DNA of 64,000 bases from Clostridia bacterium (GTDB taxonomy: Bacteria > Bacillota > Clostridia > TANB77 > CAG-508): positions 48,466 through 112,465 of the forward strand of contig JAFROW010000001.1 of the NCBI GenBank assembly GCA_017429505.1. Reading direction: 5' to 3'. Below, piece by piece: positions 54,018-63,992 of this stretch (position 1 is its first letter; each line of letters begins with the position of its first letter). The position numbers and the translations under genes are program-made. Under the pieces are notes generated by a model. It saw nothing but the letters and a program-made list of their open reading frames with translations. It searched no databases and was not told the origin of the DNA.

Positions 54018-56276
54018 CTAAAAATCTTTTTTCCTCCTCAATTTATATTTTAGCCCAGTATTTCTCTTCTTACTATCCACATTATTAATCATAAATTCTG
54101 TCACATTTTTATCTCCCACAATTATTAAAAGCTCTTTTGCTCTTGTAATTCCTGTATACAAAAGATTCCTTGTAAGAAGAACTGGAGCAGTTCTTGGAAC
54201 ACACATTATAACAACATCAAATTCACTTCCTTGTGCTTTGTGAATAGTTATAGCATAACTATGCTCTATTTGTTCCAAGTCTGTATATGCATATAAAGCA
54301 ACTTTTTCATCATCAAATTTTATTGTCACACTTTTTTCTCTTTCATCAATTGCTGTAATTGTTCCAATTTCTCCATTAAATACACCTGTTCCATACTCAA
54401 TGCCTTCTTCTCTAAAAGGATTTTCTTTTTCCCAAGTAATATCATAATTATTTTTAACTTGCATTATTCTGTCGCCAACCCTGTATATTGCACCATTTGC
54501 ACGTTTCTCATCTTTAAATTTATCTTCAGGATTTAATGCATTTTGCAGATATGCATTTAGCTCTTTAGTTCCAAGCATACCTTTTTTAGTAGGTGTAAGT
54601 ATTTGAATATTTTTAAAAAAGTCATAGTCTCCATAATTTTGAAGCCTCCCTGTACATAAAGATAAAACTTGATATAGAATTTTTTCTTGATTTTTTTCAT
54701 TTATAACAAAAAAATCTTGTTTAGAATCTTCTTCTAAATCTTCTTTTGGTAAAAAATATTCTCCTTCATTTACTCTATGGGCATTTACAACTATTTGACT
54801 TTTTGCAGCTTGTCTAAAAACTTTATCTAAATGAATTGTTTCCACTGTTTCTGATTCTATTAAATCTTTTAAAACACTTCCTGGTCCCACAGATGGAAGC
54901 TGGTCACTATCTCCTACCAAAACAAGTTTTGTGCCTTTATATAAAGAACTTACAAGGTAATTCATCAAAAACATATCTACCATAGAAACTTCATCCACTA
55001 TTACAACATCTGCATCTATTGGAGTTCCTTGATATTCTTGCTGTTTTTTTAAGAAAATATTGTCATCAAATTTACCAATTTCTAGAAGTCGGTGAAGTGT
55101 GCTTGCTTCTTCGCCTGTTGTTTCTGTAATTCTTTTTGCAGCTCTCCCTGTTGGCGCAGCTAAAACTATTTTTTTTCCTTTTGCTTCGTATATATGAATA
55201 ATAGATTTTATAATTGTTGTTTTTCCTGTACCTGGTCCTCCTGTTATGATGCTTACATTATTATCATTTACAGCTTCTATTGCTTCTTTTTGTTTTTCTG
55301 AAAGTTCAATATCATCTATAATCTCAATTTTACCAAGCTCTTTTTTTATATTTTTAATATATTTTGTATTTTTAGCATTGCTTAAATCTATTATTTTATT
55401 TGCTATTGAATTTTCCGTATCAAAAAAGTTTGCTAAATACACCCATATTTCGCCATTTTCTCGTTCTTCTTCAACAATTTCTCCTGATATTTTTAAATTA
55501 ATATATCCATTTTCTATATCTTCTAAACTAATTCCTAAAAGGTTTCTTACATACTCTATTAAGTTTTCTTCAAGTGTGCAACAATGTCCATTATATGTAA
55601 TCCTTATAAGTGCATATTTTATAGCACTTTTCACTCTTTTATCATTATTTTCTTCAATACCCAAGTCCATTGCCATTTTGTCAACTTGCTTAAAATCCAC
55701 TCCTCGTGCAATATCAATTAAAATGTATGGATTTGCTTCAATTTGTTCAATTGCATTTACTCCTAGCTCGTCATAAACTCTTTTTGAATTCTCTGCACCA
55801 ATTCCAAACCTCTCTAAAAATCCAACAATTTGCCAAACTTCCCAATGTTCTATAAAACTTTCAGAAATCTCTAATGCTTTTTCTTTTGTAATTCCTTTTA
55901 TTTGTGAAAGTTTTAAAGGTTGAAATTTTATAACATTTATTGTGTCATCTTGAAATGTATTAATAATTTTTCTTGCTGTTGCAGGTCCTACACCTTTTAT
56001 CATTCCATTTCCTAAATATCTTTCTAATGCCTCTAAAGTTTGTGGCATAAGCTTTTCAAAAGTATCTACTCTAAACTGTCTTCCATATTCTTTATGCTCT
56101 ACAAATCTTCCTGTAACTTTAAGCTCATCTGCCTCAACTACAAAAGGCAAGTACCCTACAATTGTAATTAAATTGTCTTCTTTTCCATCTATCTCATCTA
56201 CATACATTTCTGCAATTGTGTAGCTATTTACTTCATTTTGATATATTATTGATGTAACTTCTCCTTCTAGTTCCAA
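54018..56276 (-). CDS. recD2: RecD2-type DNA helicase
   Basis: A 752-residue ATP-dependent 5'-3' helicase of the RecD-like family without RecB/C. The N-terminal helix-hairpin-helix region (GNGMIKGVGPATARKII) is characteristic. Walker A GGPGTGKTT is at 346-354, followed by VVIVDEVSMVDMFLM, LVGDSDQLPSVGPG and the C-terminal HKAQGSEFDVVIM and YTGITRAKELLIIVG motifs. It takes part in DNA repair and replication restart. comFC and the KAP NTPase follow in the same operon. Confidence 0.96.
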   Translation of the reverse strand: MELEGEVTSIIYQNEVNSYTIAEMYVDEIDGKEDNLITIVGYLPFVVEADELKVTGRFVEHKEYGRQFRVDTFEKLMPQTLEALERYLGNGMIKGVGPATARKIINTFQDDTINVIKFQPLKLSQIKGITKEKALEISESFIEHWEVWQIVGFLERFGIGAENSKRVYDELGVNAIEQIEANPYILIDIARGVDFKQVDKMAMDLGIEENNDKRVKSAIKYALIRITYNGHCCTLEENLIEYVRNLLGISLEDIENGYINLKISGEIVEEERENGEIWVYLANFFDTENSIANKIIDLSNAKNTKYIKNIKKELGKIEIIDDIELSEKQKEAIEAVNDNNVSIITGGPGTGKTTIIKSIIHIYEAKGKKIVLAAPTGRAAKRITETTGEEASTLHRLLEIGKFDDNIFLKKQQEYQGTPIDADVVIVDEVSMVDMFLMNYLVSSLYKGTKLVLVGDSDQLPSVGPGSVLKDLIESETVETIHLDKVFRQAAKSQIVVNAHRVNEGEYFLPKEDLEEDSKQDFFVINEKNQEKILYQVLSLCTGRLQNYGDYDFFKNIQILTPTKKGMLGTKELNAYLQNALNPEDKFKDEKRANGAIYRVGDRIMQVKNNYDITWEKENPFREEGIEYGTGVFNGEIGTITAIDEREKSVTIKFDDEKVALYAYTDLEQIEHSYAITIHKAQGSEFDVVIMCVPRTAPVLLTRNLLYTGITRAKELLIIVGDKNVTEFMINNVDSKKRNTGLKYKLRRKKDF

Positions 56277-56335
56277 AATTTCCTCCTTGTTGTTTTTCTA
56301 TTTTTAAGAATTTTATCACTTTTTTTGAATGTTGT

Positions 56336-57069
56336 CTAGTGGTGGATTTTTCCTTTATCTAGCTCCTTTGTCTTTTCATATTGATAATCTAAAGCATTTT
56401 TTGAGCTTATAACTGATTTTCCTAAGTTTTTTTCTAAATCATCTCTTGCAACTTTTGCAGCATGCCCTCCCATTTTTGCAATATTTTTGTTCTGTTCTAA
56501 CCCATAAGGTTTATGTTCTTTTGCTAATTCTCTTGTAGCAATCTCACCTAAATCAGTTAGTGCAACTTCTATATCTGTCATATTATCTCTTAAAGATTCT
56601 TTTCTTATGTTTTTATACTTTTTGTATTCACTTGCTTTCATTCCTGACCAACTTTTATATATTTCATTTGTAAGTATTGCATATTCATAATCTTTTTCTA
56701 TTCCGTTTTCTTTCCATACATCTGTTAGTTTATTTCTTGTTAATATTCCTTTTAGTCTTGCTTCTATCCACTTATCACTATATCCTCTATTTCTGTAATA
56801 ATTTACTGCCCTTTTAATTGCAATCTCTGGGTCAAATACTTCATCAATTCTTTCGCTGCCCGTTTGTGCTAGCCATAGTTTAAATGGTTCTGCTTTTTTG
56901 CTTGGAACTGACTCTATAAGTCTTAAAATTCCTTTTGTATCTAATGTATCTGTTAATCTGTTTTTACCATCTTTAGCTCTTAGTTTCAACTGTACGATTT
57001 TTTCGTACAGTTGACTTCCTTCTTTTGTTAATGTTCTTTTTATATCTGTCCAATATCTTTTAGGAGAAT
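56336..57069 (-). pseudogene. BRO-family phage antirepressor, 5'-truncated by transposon insertion
   Basis: The frame runs from 56989 (TTG, not a real start) and can be read upstream to about 57069 as SPKRYWTDIKRTLTKEGSQL and then LKLRAKDGKNRLTDTLDTKG. This is the second half of a Bro-N domain followed by the usual C-terminal region (SKKAEPFKLWLAQTGSERI, AILTNEIYKSWSGMKASEYK, KMGGHAAKVARDDLEKNLGK). The N-terminal part is missing because the mobile element begins at 57072. The rest should lie just beyond base 64000. Intact, it would be a DNA-binding protein common in phages and in Firmicute chromosomes. Confidence 0.85.
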
Positions 57070-57070
57070 G

Positions 57071-57087
57071 CTTTAGTTAAGTACACT
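57071..57087 (-). repeat. Left terminal inverted repeat
   Basis: Reads AGTGTACTTAACTAAAG on the minus strand, matching 63976-63992 with one mismatch. It lies between arms GGAGAATG (57063-57070) and CATTCTCC (57093-57100), which are themselves complementary. Confidence 0.75.
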
Positions 57088-57123
57088 AAAATCATTCTCC
57101 CCTTAAAATAAGTTATTTCAATA

Positions 57124-58824
<1,701 letters not shown>

Positions 58825-58895
58825 TTATAGTTTCTACTTTGTAAGTAGTGTTTATAATATACCATATTTCAAACTAAAAATTCAATACAAAAATA

Positions 58896-59159
58896 TTACT
58901 TTTGGAAGATTTCAAAAAATCTAGTTAGTATGGTGTGTTCTGAATCTTTGTTAAAATAGGTATTTACTTTATAAACAGTACCTTTTATTTCTTTTTCAAA
59001 GTTCAAATTTTGCTCTAAGCAAAAGCTTTTTAAATATTCTGTAATTTCTTCACTGCTCATTTTAGAGAGTTTGTTACAAAACTCATTCTTTAAATTTTCT
59101 AAATATTCATATTCTTCATTAGTGAGTTCAATTCTATATATTTTTTCATTATCTTGCAT
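58896..59159 (-). CDS. TnpW-like small transposon protein
   Basis: An 87-residue protein, helical at the N-terminus (YRIELTNEEYEYLENLKNEF) with a C-terminal GTVYKVNTYFNKDSEHTILT segment. This C-terminus resembles the short conserved core of TnpW proteins of Tn4451-family elements, and the position directly after the relaxase supports this. The start overlaps the relaxase stop by 11 bases and has AAGGAGG upstream. The family call is tentative; function is unknown. Confidence 0.6.
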   Translation of the reverse strand: MQDNEKIYRIELTNEEYEYLENLKNEFCNKLSKMSSEEITEYLKSFCLEQNLNFEKEIKGTVYKVNTYFNKDSEHTILTRFFEIFQK

Positions 59160-60426
59160 CTCTGTCAGTCCTCCTTTTCTTGTATTCAGGAGAGTTTTTT
59201 AGTTTCTGCTTTTCAAGTCTTGCTTGTTCACGAGCTTTTTTCTCAGCTTGTATTTTTTCTTGCTCAATTCGTTGTCTTTCTAATTCATCTTGTTTTTCTT
59301 TATCGAATATACCTTTAAAAAAGTCAAATACTTTTTGAGGTGCAAGTTTAATAGCATGAAAGTAATCTTTTGTTTTTTCTACTATATCATCATATAGAGA
59401 TTTCCATTTATCTACAGCATTTCTTAAATTATCAATTCTATTGTTAAGTTCATATATTTCTTTATCTGCGACAATTCCTTTTTTAGCGTATTCAGTTAAA
59501 TTCTCATAATCTTCTTGTTCTAATTCAATCTTTTTGGAGAATCTTTTTTGTTTTCCTAAATTTGAAATATCTTCAATTTGTTTGTCATACTTCATATATT
59601 CACTATAAGAAGATTCCTTTTCTTCAACTTTATTTGTAATGTTTTCTAGTCTTTCAGTATCTTTTTTAATTTTAAATTGTAGGTCATCTAAATGTTCTTG
59701 ATTACTGCCTTTTATACCACGAATAAAGTCTTTATAGCCACTATCAGACATATACTTAAAAAATCTATCTTGCAATAAGCTGTACGATTTTATTAAAACT
59801 GCATTTCCTTTTTTATCATATACAGGCTTTCCTTGATTATCTAATACTTGCTCTGATTTCCATTTATTACTATGGCTTACTTGATTTACTACTTCTTTTG
59901 TAGTTCCAATTAGTGCTTTATCTTTACATTTTTTTGTCCATTTTACTTCTTTTCTTACAACAGGAAGTGCCACAACATGCAAGTGATAATGATAGATAGG
60001 TTTTCCGTATTCTTCTGTTAAAGCAGTATTTAGCTCATCTGCATGCATTACTGCTGATATAATATTATTAGTTCCCATTTCTTGTTCAGCAAAGTGGAAA
60101 GCTCTCTCGTAAAATTCTTTTGCAAATTCGTAACCACCATGTTTTTCAAAATAGTCAGAGTTAATATCAAATATAAGTTCATCAAAAAGTTTAGCATTTT
60201 CTCTTAAACCTCTTAATGATACTTGTCCTTTATCAAGCAACTCTTTTAATTTTTCATTATAGGTAGTTTCACATCTTTTGTAGTGTATATTATTTTGTGT
60301 TTGCTCTAAATCAACATTCATATTAGAATATGATTTATTTTTTCTTTCGTTGTGTCTTTCAGCTTTAGTTATACTTGTTTTAGTATAAGTTTCTACTCTA
60401 GCTACTGAATAATTTGTTTTGTCCAT
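59149..60426 (-). CDS. mobV: MobV-family relaxase (TnpZ-like)
   Basis: A 425-residue mobilisation protein. The N-terminal MOBV domain has SVARVETYTKTSITKAERHN, the Asn-rich H-N-E-R region, and YHYHLHVVALPV, the metal-binding His triad. A coiled coil and a Gln/Glu/Arg-rich C-terminus (ERQRIEQEKIQAEKKAREQA) follow. It would nick at oriT and mobilise the excised circle with a helper conjugation system. GAAAGGATAT lies before the ATG. The hairpin-rich region at 60475-60699 directly upstream is its likely oriT. Confidence 0.93.
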   Translation of the reverse strand: MDKTNYSVARVETYTKTSITKAERHNERKNKSYSNMNVDLEQTQNNIHYKRCETTYNEKLKELLDKGQVSLRGLRENAKLFDELIFDINSDYFEKHGGYEFAKEFYERAFHFAEQEMGTNNIISAVMHADELNTALTEEYGKPIYHYHLHVVALPVVRKEVKWTKKCKDKALIGTTKEVVNQVSHSNKWKSEQVLDNQGKPVYDKKGNAVLIKSYSLLQDRFFKYMSDSGYKDFIRGIKGSNQEHLDDLQFKIKKDTERLENITNKVEEKESSYSEYMKYDKQIEDISNLGKQKRFSKKIELEQEDYENLTEYAKKGIVADKEIYELNNRIDNLRNAVDKWKSLYDDIVEKTKDYFHAIKLAPQKVFDFFKGIFDKEKQDELERQRIEQEKIQAEKKAREQARLEKQKLKNSPEYKKRRTDRDAR

Positions 60427-60474
60427 ATAAAATATCCTTTCTTGCAGGTAGCTAAGCAGGCGACCAAAGGGAGC

Positions 60475-60699
60475 GGTTACATACTTTCTTGCGAAAGTAT
60501 GTAACCCACTATGACACTTTCAAACTACGTTTGCAAAGATGTCGTGGGCTCCTAGCGGAGGGCTCATAAATTATCTAATTTTGCGATAGATAATTTATGT
60601 TTGGCTTCGCCAAATCAAAATAATATTTTTCACTTCCATTCAAATATTATTTTGACTACTGAAAAATTTTTGTGCTACCTAGCATAAAATTTTTTCAGT
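60475..60699. other. Array of six hairpins, candidate oriT
   Basis: Perfect or near-perfect stems: 14 bp (60475-60506, GGTTACATACTTTC arm), an imperfect long one (60506-60547), 13 bp (60565-60599), 6 bp (60600-60614), 13 bp (60616-60654) and about 20 bp imperfect (60658-60699). They lie directly before the MobV gene. Origins of transfer recognised by MOBV relaxases have inverted repeats of this sort; the number here is unusual. Confidence 0.6.
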
Positions 60700-61091
60700 A
60701 TCTTTCTGCTATGCTTTGTAAGAATATAGAGCAATACCTAGATAGTCTTTTTTAGCATAACAAAAAGACCCATTAGGCACAACAAATAAAACTACTGATA
60801 TTGCATTTTTTTTGCAAAGTAATGAGTTTTACTTGAAACATGCTAATCGGTCTTAACCACTGCTGGACATTTTACAAACTATTCTTCTAAACCAGCCAAA
60901 ATATTTTTCACCGCATTGGGCTAATAAGTTTCCTACAAATCTTAATTCTCTATGTCTCGAAAGTGGGAGAATAGCTTATTGTATCCCTTATTAACCAGTG
61001 TTTCGTGTCTATTAATTTTTCAGTGTACTATAAAATACAGATATTATATATCATAATTTTACATAAAAGTCAATAAATTTAACCATAATTA
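60700..61091. other. Non-coding gap between the hairpin array and the RiPP promoter
   Basis: One more small hairpin (GTCTTTT / AAAAGAC, about 60745-60768). Otherwise no ORF or RNA is apparent. Confidence 0.5.
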
Positions 61092-61120
61092 TTGAAATTT
61101 ACATAAAAATATGATAAGAT
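61092..61120 (+). promoter_or_regulatory. Promoter of the RiPP cassette
   Basis: TTGAAA (61092-61097) and TAAGAT (61115-61120) with a 17-bp spacer; the precursor starts 84 bases downstream. Confidence 0.65.
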
Positions 61121-61203
61121 ATTTTTGTTATTTTTATTATCTTGCTTTAAGCAAGTGTATATATAAATCCTATCTAAATAATTTTATACGAGGAGGAATA
61201 CTT

Positions 61204-61491
61204 ATGTTTAAAAATTTTTTTAAGACGTTGTTTGGTAAGAAATCTTCTGATGAGGATACTCGGAAAATAGAAGATTCCTGTTACTATTGGGCTGATAAAG
61301 ATGCAGTAGATTATTCTCCTTCTTTTACAGCACAGGATGTACTCTCTTCTACAGAAACAGTTAACGCTAGCGATACTACATTATCTAAAGAAACAGAAGA
61401 AGATAAGAAAAATACTTCTGGTGGCAGTTGGGGCTGTGGAGGAGGTTGCGGTGGAGGCTGCATTGGTGGCTGTGGTGGAGGTTGTTTATAA
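61204..61491 (+). CDS. RiPP precursor peptide with CXXX-repeat core
   Basis: 95 residues from the ATG at 61204, with GAGGAGGAAT upstream. The first 70 residues form a Lys/Asp/Glu/Ser-rich leader starting MFKNFFKTLFGKK. The C-terminal core has Cys78, 82, 86, 90 and 94, spaced every four residues with Gly-rich fillers (CGGGC, CIGGC), ending in Leu. This is the design of substrates of SPASM radical SAM enzymes that form thioether bonds (CXXX-repeat and ACGX-type systems). It is followed 17 bases later by such an enzyme. One more Cys (26) lies in the leader. Confidence 0.88.
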   Translation: MFKNFFKTLFGKKSSDEDTRKIEDSCYYWADKDAVDYSPSFTAQDVLSSTETVNASDTTLSKETEEDKKNTSGGSWGCGGGCGGGCIGGCGGGCL

Positions 61492-61508
61492 TCTCAGGAG
61501 GGATAGTA

Positions 61509-62543
61509 ATGGCACAAAAATACTTTGGACTACAATGGCATATTACAGATAGTTGTGATCAAAGATGTAAACATTGTTATATTTATGCAGGAAAAGATTT
61601 GTGTAAAAACAATGATTTACCTTTCGAAAAACTTTCTGTAATATTGCAAGATTTTATTATTACCAGTAAAAAAATGAAACGGACACCTTTTATCTCTGTA
61701 ACTGGTGGAGATCCTTTACTTTATAAAAATGTATGGGATTTTCTCGAGTTACTCAAGCAAAACAACATTAAATTTGCGATATTAGGAAATCCATTTCATA
61801 TTACAGATGAAGTAGCTATGAAACTCAAAGATTATGGATGTATTAATTATCAAATGTCTTTGGATGGATTAGAAGCAACCCACGACTTTATTAGAAAAAA
61901 AGGCTCTTTTACTGCAACCTTAAGTAAGCTTAATTGCCTGAGAAAAGCAGGAATTGCTACTACTATTATGGCTACTGTTTCAAAGAGTAATATCGACGAA
62001 ATTCCTAATTTGGTTGACACAGTTGTAAAATATGAGGTAGACAATTTTGCTTTTGCAAGATATTGCCCTAATCCAGATGATTTTCAAAATATTGTGTCTG
62101 CAGAAGAATATCACGAATTTTTAGGCACAATGTGGGAAAAGTTTATTTCCTATAAAGACAGTCATACGAAGTTTGTATTAAAAGATCATTTATGGACTTT
62201 ATTTCTTTATGAAAATGGTTTGTTTAATATAGACAATGTTGAAAATCCTAAGGATTTGATATTAGATGGGTGTCGGTGTGGAATTTCTCATATGACAGTT
62301 TTGTCTGATGGAACAGTATATGCTTGTAGAAGATGTGAATCTCCAATTGGAAAAGTACCAGAAGAAAGTCTGTACGACATTTTTTTTGGTGAAAAAATGA
62401 AACAATATAGACAGTACGAAAAATTTGAAGAATGCTCAAAATGCAAATTGAAAAATTTTTGTCGTGGTTGTCCATCAGTCGCTAAATGTCTTTCCGGTAA
62501 TTTTTACGGTAAAGATCCTCAATGTTGGAAAACAATTAAATAA
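61509..62543 (+). CDS. Radical SAM/SPASM peptide maturase
   Basis: 344 residues from the ATG at 61509 (AGGAGGGAT upstream); an upstream in-frame extension overlaps the precursor and is not real. The radical SAM cluster is Cys16, 20 and 23 in SCDQRCKHC, followed by SVTGGDPLLY. The C-terminal SPASM domain has LDGCRCGISHMTVLSDGTVYACRRC and CSKCKLKNFCRGCP, enough Cys for two auxiliary clusters. The start KYFGLQWHITDSC is like that of ACGX/CXXX-type maturases. It probably installs thioether crosslinks in the adjacent Cys-repeat peptide. No transporter or protease follows. Confidence 0.93.
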   Translation: MAQKYFGLQWHITDSCDQRCKHCYIYAGKDLCKNNDLPFEKLSVILQDFIITSKKMKRTPFISVTGGDPLLYKNVWDFLELLKQNNIKFAILGNPFHITDEVAMKLKDYGCINYQMSLDGLEATHDFIRKKGSFTATLSKLNCLRKAGIATTIMATVSKSNIDEIPNLVDTVVKYEVDNFAFARYCPNPDDFQNIVSAEEYHEFLGTMWEKFISYKDSHTKFVLKDHLWTLFLYENGLFNIDNVENPKDLILDGCRCGISHMTVLSDGTVYACRRCESPIGKVPEESLYDIFFGEKMKQYRQYEKFEECSKCKLKNFCRGCPSVAKCLSGNFYGKDPQCWKTIK

Positions 62544-62550
62544 CGTAAGT

Positions 62551-62584
62551 AACCCGTTTTGATTTTTTCAAAACGGGTTTTACT
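62551..62584 (+). terminator. Terminator of the RiPP cassette
   Basis: AACCCGTTTT / AAAACGGGTTT with a 9-nt loop and TTT tail. Confidence 0.8.
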
Positions 62585-62589
62585 ATTCA

Positions 62590-63426
62590 CTATTTTATAT
62601 AATAATTATTATCTAATCCTTCTAATTTTTTTATTCCTTTACTATCTTGTAATATATTATATTGCTTTTTAGCTATTTCATTTAATCTTTCAAGTCTTGT
62701 CTTTTGTTCTATTCCTTGAGCTATCATCTCGCTATTTAAATTTTCTAAATTACTCAAAATTACTAACTGAAGAATATTTGCATAGTCTCTCATATTGCCA
62801 TCTAAAGTAGGATTTTTATCTTTCCATTCTTTTGCAGTCATTCCAAATAATGCAACATTTAAAATATCTGTTTCATTGGCATATACATATAATTTTTGCT
62901 TTTCAGTTAGTATAGGAATTATATTTTCTTTTATACTATCAGTATGTATTCTATAATTTGTTTTTGCAAGTTCTCTTCTAACTGACCAATCAATTTTGTT
63001 TTGATAGCTTTCATTCTGCTTTAATCGTTCAAATTCTGTAATTAAATATAATTTAAATTCTACATTCAACCAACTTGCAAACTCGAAAGCAATATCAGGG
63101 TGTGCAAATGTACCTATGCTATATTTTCCACTGCTTGGAATAATTCCAATAGCATTAAACTCTTTCTTCCAACGATTTGGTGTCATAGTAAAACGGTTAT
63201 ATCCAACTTCATCGATTTTAATTCTGTGTGATTCCACGGAATTAAAATTTTCATTATGTAATTCTTCCCAAAGATTATAAAAATCAAAAGAATTTTTATT
63301 AGACATCCAATTACGTATAACTCCTGATGGATCATTTTCATTTTGATATTTTGCTAAATCTGTTAGAGATATATAATCTACATTATCTACTCTCATAACT
63401 CTAACTAATTTATTATTTACATTCAT
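62590..63426 (-). CDS. KilA-N domain protein
   Basis: About 278 residues from the ATG at 63426. The KilA-N domain has DYISLTDLAKYQNENDPSGV, IRNWMSNKNSFDFYNLWEEL, FNAIGIIPSSGKYSIGTFAH and PDIAFEFASWLNVEFKLYLI. A C-terminal domain of the DNA-binding phage type follows. The open frame extends to 63570, overlapping tnpV, but it has no better start; the ribosome site at 63426 is weak (AAAGAA). It is a cargo or regulatory gene of the transposon. Confidence 0.85.
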   Translation of the reverse strand: MNVNNKLVRVMRVDNVDYISLTDLAKYQNENDPSGVIRNWMSNKNSFDFYNLWEELHNENFNSVESHRIKIDEVGYNRFTMTPNRWKKEFNAIGIIPSSGKYSIGTFAHPDIAFEFASWLNVEFKLYLITEFERLKQNESYQNKIDWSVRRELAKTNYRIHTDSIKENIIPILTEKQKLYVYANETDILNVALFGMTAKEWKDKNPTLDGNMRDYANILQLVILSNLENLNSEMIAQGIEQKTRLERLNEIAKKQYNILQDSKGIKKLEGLDNNYYIK

Positions 63427-63524
63427 TTGTGTTGTTATAAGTTCTTTACTAATAATATCACTTCCAATCTCTTTAAATTCTCCACTTATTATAGAACAAT
63501 CGTTTGCAGCTGTCAAGTAAAAAT

Positions 63525-63887
63525 CTAAATATAAATTAATTCTTTGAATATAATTTCTTCTGCTGAACACTTATAATTATTCATAATTCCAGTCCATTTT
63601 AGTGGGTCAGTATCTTTCAAATGTTCATCAATAGGATTTTTCTGTAGCATTTGTTTCATAAGTATTTCAAATTTCCTTTTAGCTTGTTTATCAGTTTCAA
63701 CAATATGTTTTCTTAAAGTCTTGTTCATAAACATTATTATATATTCTGCTTTCTTATGATTTTTTAAATATTCTAATCTTAAATGACCATACTTTCCAAT
63801 ATTATAATCTTTTGCATATTCCTCTTTCTCTAAAAATAAGTCAGGAATAAAATAATCTCCCTCTTTGTGATAAGTTATCTCTACCAT
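63525..63887 (-). CDS. tnpV: TnpV-like transposon protein
   Basis: A 120-residue protein: EITYHKEGDYFIPDLFLEKE, GKYGHLRLEYLKNHKKAEYI, ETDKQAKRKFEILMKQM and WTGIMNNYKCSAEEIIFKEL. This is the TnpV signature (PF14198) found in Tn4451/Tn4453-type elements. AGGAGGATTT lies before the ATG. Its presence next to the right inverted repeat is strong evidence for the element type. Function is not established. Confidence 0.9.
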   Translation of the reverse strand: MVEITYHKEGDYFIPDLFLEKEEYAKDYNIGKYGHLRLEYLKNHKKAEYIIMFMNKTLRKHIVETDKQAKRKFEILMKQMLQKNPIDEHLKDTDPLKWTGIMNNYKCSAEEIIFKELIYI

Positions 63888-63975
63888 AATAAAATCCTCC
63901 TAAAATTTAATTTTACTACTTTTTAGAACTATATTTTATATCGTTTTCAGCTATCTACAAATATAAATTTTTAAA

Positions 63976-63992
63976 AGTGTACTTAACTTAAG
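63976..63992 (+). repeat. Right terminal inverted repeat
   Basis: AGTGTACTTAACTTAAG, the inverse match of 57071-57087. The final 8 bases of the window (TCTACTGG) are probably the BRO gene flank. Confidence 0.75.

Noticed and set aside
61428-61508. N-terminal extension of the radical SAM protein
   Set aside because: It is the out-of-frame reading of the precursor core; AGGAGG places the start at 61509.
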